The notes beneath the pieces were generated by a model. The model saw nothing but the letters and a program-made list of their open reading frames with translations. It did not search any database and had not been told where the DNA came from. This document shows, one piece after another, positions 58,873-64,000 of a stretch of DNA of 64,000 bases. This stretch comes from RGIG9060 sp036307825 (GTDB lineage Bacteria > Spirochaetota > Spirochaetia > Treponematales > Treponemataceae). Location: assembly GCA_036307825.1 (NCBI GenBank), contig JAXJWW010000073.1, positions 52,859 through 116,858 on the forward strand. Reading direction: 5' to 3'. The position numbers were made by a program, and so were the translations under genes. Within the stretch, counting starts at the first letter, position 1. Every line of letters begins with the position of its first letter.

Positions 58873-58950
58873 AAAACTATAGCAGGTGTTATTTTTTGAC
58901 ATCTGTTATGTGCTATAATAACAAATGTTATATAAAAATGGGATAAATTA

Positions 58951-59346
58951 ATGGCAGATATTAAAGTTTTAAATGAATTATTGTTTGAAGTTCTTGGTGA
59001 TATGGAAGATTTAGCAAGAAGTTTTATTGATGAAGAAACTGATAAAGATGAAATTGATTTGCTAAATAAATTAAAGAATGCAATTTCAAAGATGGATAAA
59101 ACAAAGAGTTTCGAGGAGAATTTTATATCATTTTGTTATGATTTAGAACCAGAAGAAGAAGAGATTCTATTCTACAATGTCTTAACTCCATTTTATGAAA
59201 ATTGGCAAAATCTTCGATTAGATCAAGATGATGAAATATCTGATGAAGAAAAATTAGAATCTGAATGTTTAATAAGAGTAAGCAAAATAATAATTGAAAT
59301 AATGGATGCCTTTGAGGGATTTAGTTATTTCATGGATGATGAATAA
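58951..59346 (+). CDS. Acidic hypothetical protein, 131 aa
   Basis: A very acidic helical protein (many Glu/Asp, for example DLEPEEEEILFYNVL). The predicted low isoelectric point suggests an immunity protein or DNA mimic, which is inference only. Its TAA overlaps the start of the next small gene. No family is recognised. Confidence 0.62.
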   Translation: MADIKVLNELLFEVLGDMEDLARSFIDEETDKDEIDLLNKLKNAISKMDKTKSFEENFISFCYDLEPEEEEILFYNVLTPFYENWQNLRLDQDDEISDEEKLESECLIRVSKIIIEIMDAFEGFSYFMDDE

Positions 59347-59353
59347 GGAATTT

Positions 59354-59623
59354 ATGCTAAAAGAAAAAAATACGAAGACATCAAAATTAGGATTACTCAG
59401 TTTATTGTGTTTTACAACAACATTTATCATTGTTGGATGTTTAGGAAATTTGTTACCAAGTGATAGTGGTATAAGTCTTATGATTGTTCTTGGATTAATG
59501 CTTTTATCTGTGGTTCTGGCAATTGCTGGGTTGGTCGGGAAGAATCAAAACAGAAAGAATAATATGTTTTCGGTGATAACGCTGATTATGGTTGCGGGGA
59601 TATTTGTGTTAGGAATGATGTAA
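59354..59623 (+). CDS. Small membrane protein, 89 aa
   Basis: Three hydrophobic segments (LGLLSLLCFTTTFIIVGCLG, then MIVLGLMLLSVVLAIAGLVG and a C-terminal VITLIMVAGIFVLGMM). The start at 59354 is preceded by AAGGAA; an ATG at 59339 overlaps the upstream stop. Probably an inner-membrane partner of the acidic protein. Confidence 0.65.
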   Translation: MLKEKNTKTSKLGLLSLLCFTTTFIIVGCLGNLLPSDSGISLMIVLGLMLLSVVLAIAGLVGKNQNRKNNMFSVITLIMVAGIFVLGMM

Positions 59624-59638
59624 ATTATCATCAAAAAG

Positions 59639-59668
59639 TGACAAATTTTAACAAATTTATGTTATAAT
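59639..59668 (+). promoter_or_regulatory. Promoter of the HTH-helicase operon
   Basis: TGACAA, 18 bp, TATAAT (59663-59668). The HTH gene starts 8 bp later, suggesting a leaderless mRNA. Confidence 0.6.
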
Positions 59669-59675
59669 ATTTCCC

Positions 59676-59882
59676 ATGAAAGTAAATTACAAGAAGTTAT
59701 GGAAACTACTTATAGATAAAGAAATGAAAAAGACAGATTTAATAACTGTTGCAGGAATAAATCCAAATATCCTTGCCAGGTTAGGTAAGGGAGAATATGT
59801 TTCAATGGAAAGTTTGCATAAGATTTGTAAGGCTTTTAATTGTGATGTTGGTGATATTTGTGAAATGAAGGAAGAAAAGTAG
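59676..59882 (+). CDS. Small XRE/Cro-type HTH regulator
   Basis: A 68-residue protein consisting of one HTH of the Cro/C1 YozG type (KTDLITVAGINPNILARLGK, then MESLHKICKAFNCDVGDICE). Such short regulators usually head restriction or defence operons and repress them until establishment. The helicase gene starts 9 bp after its stop. Confidence 0.85.
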   Translation: MKVNYKKLWKLLIDKEMKKTDLITVAGINPNILARLGKGEYVSMESLHKICKAFNCDVGDICEMKEEK

Positions 59883-59890
59883 TAACTAAA

Positions 59891-62800
59891 ATGATGACAC
59901 CTGAATTTATAGATAATGTTAATAAAACTCTAAAATCAAGTCTCAAAGAAGAAATAAAACCTGGAAGCAAAATATCAATAGCTGCTGCTTGTTTTTCAAT
60001 TTATGCATATCAAGAATTACAAAATGAATTAAAAAATATAGAAGAACTTCGTTTTATTTTTACCTCTCCAGCATTTATTACAGAAAAAGCTAAAAAGGAA
60101 AAAAGAGAATTTTATATTCCTCGGCTTAATAGAGAACGTAGTTTATATGGTACAGAGTTTGAAGTTAAATTAAGAAATGAATTGAATCAAAAAGCTATAG
60201 CAAAAGAATGTGCTGAATGGATAAAAAAGAAAGTTACATTTAAATCAAACTCTACAGAACAAGGAATTCCTTGTTTTTTAAATGTAGATAAAACAAGTTA
60301 TTCTGGTGTAAAAGAATTTACCGCTGTGGAATTAGGTGTAGAAAAAGGGAATAATGCCGCTTTTGCAATTACAAAAATGTATTCGCCTATGAGTGACCAT
60401 TTTTTAATGTTGTTTGATCAATTTTGGCAAAATAAAGAAATGATGCAAGATGTAACAGACCAAGTAATTGAAAATATTACATCTGCATATAACGAAAATG
60501 CACCTGAATTTATTTACTTTATTACGCTATATAATATTTTCAAAGAATTTTTAGACGATATAAGTGAAGATATTTTACCCAAAGAAGCAACAGGTTTTAA
60601 GAAAAGTAAGATTTGGTCAAAGTTGTATAATTTCCAACAAGATGCCTGTTTAGCAATTATCAATAAACTTGAAAAATATAATGGTTGTATTTTAGCTGAT
60701 AGTGTTGGTCTTGGTAAAACTTTTACAGCACTTTCCGTTATCAAATATTATGAAAGCAGAAATAATCGAGTTTTAGTTCTTTGCCCTAAAAAGCTTTCTA
60801 ATAACTGGAATATTTATAAGAATAACTATAAAAACAATCCAATTGCAGAAGATAGACTTCGATACGATGTTCTTTTCCATACAGACTTAAATCGAACTTC
60901 TGGAGAGTCTAATGGAAATGATTTAGCTTTTATTAACTGGGAAAATTATGATTTAGTTGTAATTGATGAATCTCATAATTTTAGAAATGGAATAGGAACT
61001 CATTCAAACACAAAAGAAAATCGGTATATGCAATTGATGAATAAAGTTATCAAACAAGGTGTAAAAACAAAAGTTCTTATGCTTTCTGCAACTCCTGTAA
61101 ATAACCGTTTCATTGATTTAAGAAACCAATTAGCTTTAGCCTATGAAGGTGTTTCAAAAAATATTGATGAACAATTAAAAACAAAGAATTCTATTGATGA
61201 TATTTTTAGACAAGCTCAAACAGCTTTTAATAAATGGAGCCAACTACCAACAGAGGAACGGACTACAGAAACTCTATTAGGGATGTTGAGTTTTGATTTT
61301 TTTGAAGTATTAGATAGTGTAACAATTGCTCGGTCAAGAAAACATATTCAAAAATATTATGATACAAAGGATATTGGAACTTTCCCAAAAAGATTACATC
61401 CAATTTCTATACAGACACCTCTTACAGAATGTGAAAATGAAACAACCTTCAATTTAATTTTTGAAGAATTGGAAAATTTAAAACTTACAGTTTATGTTCC
61501 TTCCTTATTTATCCATCCAAGTAAAAGAGCAAAATACGAAATTGATGATTCAGGTTCTGGTGGATTTGACCAAATGGGACGTGAATTAGGAATTCGTCGT
61601 TTGATGGCTATAAATCTATTAAAACGATTAGAAAGTTCTGTATATTCTTTTAGATTAACAATTCAGCGTGTAAAAGCCTATGTAAATCAAACAATAAAAA
61701 TTGTAGAGGAATTTCAAAATCATAAAAATAATTCACAGATTAATATAAAAGATTTATCTTTTGATTCTGATTATGATTTTGATGACCAAAATACTACTGA
61801 TATTTTTGCAATTGGAAAAAAAGTTCAAATTGATTTAAATGATATGGATTATATATCATGGCTAAAAGATTTAAAAATTGATGAAAGTATTTTATCTGGA
61901 TTAGAAAGTCTTATAGAAGATATAACTCCTGAAAATGATTCTAAATTACAAGAATTAATAAAAATTATCAGTAATAAAATTGAAAATCCAATAAATGCAG
62001 ATAATAAAAAGGTTATTGTGTTTTCAGCATTTGCAGATACAGCTGATTATTTGTATGAAAATTTAAGTGTATATTTAAAAGAAAAATATGGACTTAATTC
62101 AGCAAAAATTAGTGGAACTTCTGAAGGTAAAAGTACATTAGATAAATTCAAATGTGATTTAAATGCTGTGCTAACTTATTTTTCTCCAATTTCAAAAGAT
62201 AAGAATGTTATTTATCCAGATGATGACAGAAGTATTGATTTATTAATTGCAACGGACTGTATTTCTGAAGGTCAAAACTTGCAAGATTGTGATTACCTAA
62301 TTAATTACGATATTCACTGGAATCCTGTTCGTATTATCCAACGTTTTGGAAGAATTGACCGTATCGGCAGTAAAAATAGCGTAATACAACTTGTAAACTT
62401 CTGGCCAGATTTAACACTTGATGAATACATAAATCTCAAAAATCGTGTTGAAACAAGAATGAAAATTGTTGATATGACAGCAACAGCAGACGACAATCTT
62501 TTAGATGAAAATCAAAAAGATTTGGAATACAGAAAAGCTCAACTTCAAAAATTAAAGGAAGAAGTTGTTGATATTGAGGAAATGAATACAGGAATCAGTA
62601 TCATGGATTTGGGCTTGAATGAATTCCGACTTGATTTGCTTGAATATGTAAAAGAAAATGGAGATTTAGATAATACACCTTTTGGTCTTCATGCAGTTAC
62701 AAAATCTACAGCAGATTGTCCTCCAGGTGTTATTTATGTTCTTAAAAATAGAAATAACAGTGTAAATATTGATAATCAAAACAGGTTGCATCCATTTTAT

Positions 62801-63136
62801 ATGGTTTATATTGGTGAAGATGGGAAAGTTGTTTGTAACCATTTGAATCCAAAAAATATGCTAGACAAAATGCGGTTGATGTGTAAAGGAAAAAATGAAC
62901 CACTTCCTGAAGTTTATAAGCAATTTAATGTAGAAACCAAAGACGGAAAAAACATGAAGTTTTTTAATAAACTCCTTGGAGATTCAATTTCTTCAATAAT
63001 CGAAGTAAAAGATGAAAGTGATATGGATTCTTTTCTTAGTGGAGATTTTATTGATTTTAAACATGGACAAATCAAGGGCTTAGATGATTTTGAATTGATT
63101 TGTTTCTTAGTTATTAAGAATGAGCCTACAAAATAA
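59891..63136 (+). CDS. PLD-like and SNF2-family helicase, defence-type
   Basis: A 1081-residue protein. Residues ~1-230 resemble the PLD-like N-terminal domain of defence helicases. The SNF2 motor follows: ADSVGLGKTFTALSV (Walker A, about 272), LVVIDESHNFRNG (DExx, about 356), LMLSATPVNNRF (about 397) and IQRFGRIDRIGSKN (motif VI, about 818). The C-terminal ~230 residues are of unknown role. Genes of this type lie with DUF4391 and type III-like methylase genes in defence clusters; DUF4391 follows here. Confidence 0.85.
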   Translation: MMTPEFIDNVNKTLKSSLKEEIKPGSKISIAAACFSIYAYQELQNELKNIEELRFIFTSPAFITEKAKKEKREFYIPRLNRERSLYGTEFEVKLRNELNQKAIAKECAEWIKKKVTFKSNSTEQGIPCFLNVDKTSYSGVKEFTAVELGVEKGNNAAFAITKMYSPMSDHFLMLFDQFWQNKEMMQDVTDQVIENITSAYNENAPEFIYFITLYNIFKEFLDDISEDILPKEATGFKKSKIWSKLYNFQQDACLAIINKLEKYNGCILADSVGLGKTFTALSVIKYYESRNNRVLVLCPKKLSNNWNIYKNNYKNNPIAEDRLRYDVLFHTDLNRTSGESNGNDLAFINWENYDLVVIDESHNFRNGIGTHSNTKENRYMQLMNKVIKQGVKTKVLMLSATPVNNRFIDLRNQLALAYEGVSKNIDEQLKTKNSIDDIFRQAQTAFNKWSQLPTEERTTETLLGMLSFDFFEVLDSVTIARSRKHIQKYYDTKDIGTFPKRLHPISIQTPLTECENETTFNLIFEELENLKLTVYVPSLFIHPSKRAKYEIDDSGSGGFDQMGRELGIRRLMAINLLKRLESSVYSFRLTIQRVKAYVNQTIKIVEEFQNHKNNSQINIKDLSFDSDYDFDDQNTTDIFAIGKKVQIDLNDMDYISWLKDLKIDESILSGLESLIEDITPENDSKLQELIKIISNKIENPINADNKKVIVFSAFADTADYLYENLSVYLKEKYGLNSAKISGTSEGKSTLDKFKCDLNAVLTYFSPISKDKNVIYPDDDRSIDLLIATDCISEGQNLQDCDYLINYDIHWNPVRIIQRFGRIDRIGSKNSVIQLVNFWPDLTLDEYINLKNRVETRMKIVDMTATADDNLLDENQKDLEYRKAQLQKLKEEVVDIEEMNTGISIMDLGLNEFRLDLLEYVKENGDLDNTPFGLHAVTKSTADCPPGVIYVLKNRNNSVNIDNQNRLHPFYMVYIGEDGKVVCNHLNPKNMLDKMRLMCKGKNEPLPEVYKQFNVETKDGKNMKFFNKLLGDSISSIIEVKDESDMDSFLSGDFIDFKHGQIKGLDDFELICFLVIKNEPTK

Positions 63137-63149
63137 ATGGAGTAACCTT

Positions 63150-63383
63150 ATGAAAAAAGAACTTCCAGTAAAATTAAATGCAAAATATGGGAAAGGTTGG
63201 TCTGTAGAAACTTTAAAAAAGGCTAGAAAATTTTATGAAATCTATAGTCAGGCAAAAAAGGTCTACACTGTAGACCCAATTAAGTTGAATTTCAATTTAA
63301 GTTGGAATCACTATCAGATTCTAATGCGTATTGAGAATCAAGAAGAACGTCAATTTTATGAGGATGGCGAGTCTGATGCTTAA
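63150..63383 (+). CDS. DUF1016 N-terminal fragment, 77 aa
   Basis: KYGKGWSVETLKKARKFYEI and LSWNHYQILMRIENQEERQF are the conserved start of DUF1016 (YhcG-type) nucleases. The PD-(D/E)XK C-terminal domain is absent. A GGAGTAACCTT site precedes the ATG. It overlaps the DUF4391 gene, and the intact operon spacing suggests that the shortened form may be retained for a purpose. Confidence 0.72.
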   Translation: MKKELPVKLNAKYGKGWSVETLKKARKFYEIYSQAKKVYTVDPIKLNFNLSWNHYQILMRIENQEERQFYEDGESDA

Positions 63384-63984
63384 TCTTCCTGAAATAACCG
63401 AGTTACATAAGCCGTTACCAAAGACTCAAATTTACAAAAAATTTCAGTTCAATAATGCCCAACAAACAAAATTTGATGCAGATATAAGCAGAATTGATAT
63501 TGTGAATGAGGTGAGTTTAAGAACAATTCCTTCAATACAACAAGGAAAAAAAATAAATAGTATTTATGTGCTAAGTGTGACATTAAAAACAAAAGATTAT
63601 GACTCTAAGAATATTGAAAAAATCTCAAAAATAATTCCTCAAAATTTAGTATTTGCATTACAGTATGAAGAAGAAATTCAACTTGCTGTTTTTTGTGAAA
63701 AGATTTTTACTACCAGTTGGATACATGAAACGAAAGCGAAACTTGAGTTGAAAGGACTAAATTTTGATGAAATATGGGAAAATATCATAAAACAAATAGA
63801 AGGCGGAGAATGGGATTCAAACCTTTCTCTTTCTGAAAATATAGAGTTAAAAGAAAAGAAGGAAAAACTTCAAAAAGAAATAGACAAACTTGAAAAACTT
63901 GCAAGAAAAGAAATTCAGCCAAAGAAGAAGTTTGAGCTTGTAAATAAGAAAAGAAAGTTAGAAGAGGAATTGAATAGTTTATGA
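63376..63984 (+). CDS. DUF4391 protein
   Basis: A 202-residue protein: LPKTQIYKKFQ at the start, DISRIDIVNEVSLRTIPSIQ (about 33) and a QYEEEIQLAVFCEKIFTTSW segment (about 100), as in DUF4391. The end is a coiled coil (KEKKEKLQKEIDKLEKLARK). DUF4391 proteins accompany SNF2 helicases and type III-like methylases. It overlaps the next gene by 4 bp (ATGA). Confidence 0.78.
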   Translation: MLNLPEITELHKPLPKTQIYKKFQFNNAQQTKFDADISRIDIVNEVSLRTIPSIQQGKKINSIYVLSVTLKTKDYDSKNIEKISKIIPQNLVFALQYEEEIQLAVFCEKIFTTSWIHETKAKLELKGLNFDEIWENIIKQIEGGEWDSNLSLSENIELKEKKEKLQKEIDKLEKLARKEIQPKKKFELVNKKRKLEEELNSL

Positions 63985-64000
63985 AATTATCAAAAGTAGA
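63981..64000 (+). CDS. Start of the next operon gene (runs off the right edge)
   Basis: ATG overlapping the DUF4391 stop; only MKLSKV is visible. By analogy with similar clusters a type III-like DNA methyltransferase is possible, but nothing here shows it. Confidence 0.4.

Noticed and set aside
63120..63383. Start of the DUF1016 gene at 63120
   Set aside because: The ATG at 63150 has a GGAGTAACC site and gives the conserved N-terminus; the upstream codons overlap the helicase end.

Overview
This window is AT-rich accessory DNA of a spirochaete, most likely a Treponema. Three things suggest this: integron attC sites of the type I know from Treponema denticola, many weakly conserved treponeme-style hypothetical proteins, and BspA-like leucine-rich repeat proteins. 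An iteron-type replication origin, a RepA-family initiator and a ParA with a small partner lie at 2.5-5.6 kb. The window is therefore probably part of a large plasmid or chromid, or a copy integrated into a chromosome. No rRNA, tRNA or core housekeeping gene was seen.

Layout. (1) 0-2.4 kb: a radical SAM gene running off the left edge, a gene broken by a nonsense codon, and a hypothetical protein. (2) 2.5-5.6 kb: iterons, repA, a small partition partner, parA (needs a -1 frameshift) and a repeat cluster that could be the centromere. (3) 5.8-19.3 kb: small genes (ADP-ribose hydrolase, metallophosphoesterases, a PHP protein with a primase-like C-terminus, an HTH plus metallopeptidase pair, a 2H phosphoesterase, a nucleotidyltransferase group). 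Many are driven by one promoter type in which a TTAAAC-N5-GTTTAA palindrome sits just upstream of the -35 region and a -10 box follows about 17 bp later. Several transcripts begin with, or are followed by, arrays of compact structured RNA modules. Each module is a conserved core closed by a variable stem, and the last one usually ends in a T-run. (4) 19.3-29.4 kb: an AbiEi/AbiEii-like toxin-antitoxin pair, HTH regulators, an SdpR/SdpI pair, a second RNA-module locus at 24.4-24.8 kb, a 288-bp direct repeat bounding about 3.7 kb, gene fragments and a GIY-YIG protein. (5) 29.4-45 kb: a different strong promoter type (TTGACT / TATATT), LRR proteins, a PD-(D/E)XK protein, amidohydrolase, HD protein, PARG-like protein, an accessory sigma factor, a double AAA ATPase next to an accessory ClpP, and a SAM-type riboswitch. 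(6) 45.6-51.7 kb: an ADP-ribosylglycohydrolase, a frameshifted PIN-like gene, a long prokaryotic Argonaute with an intact DEDD tetrad, and a DUF4143 ATPase. (7) 51.7-56.3 kb: an integron cassette array with three attC sites, all genes on the minus strand and no integrase, carrying a CBASS operon (CD-NTase plus Cap15). (8) 56.3-64 kb: a DUF6261-like gene, a phased repeat array, a nonsense-broken AlwI-like endonuclease gene, and an operon of HTH regulator, PLD-SNF2 helicase, DUF1016 fragment and DUF4391 that runs off the right edge.

Taken together this is a defence and conflict island: Argonaute, CBASS, toxin-antitoxin pairs, restriction relics, ADP-ribose erasers and a helicase cluster. The feature I regard as most likely undescribed is the set of structured-RNA modules. 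At least five families recur at separate loci with conserved cores and changed but still complementary stems. They are linked to the palindromic promoters, and one pair sits inside a coding sequence. All family names come from reading motifs by eye; no database search was run.
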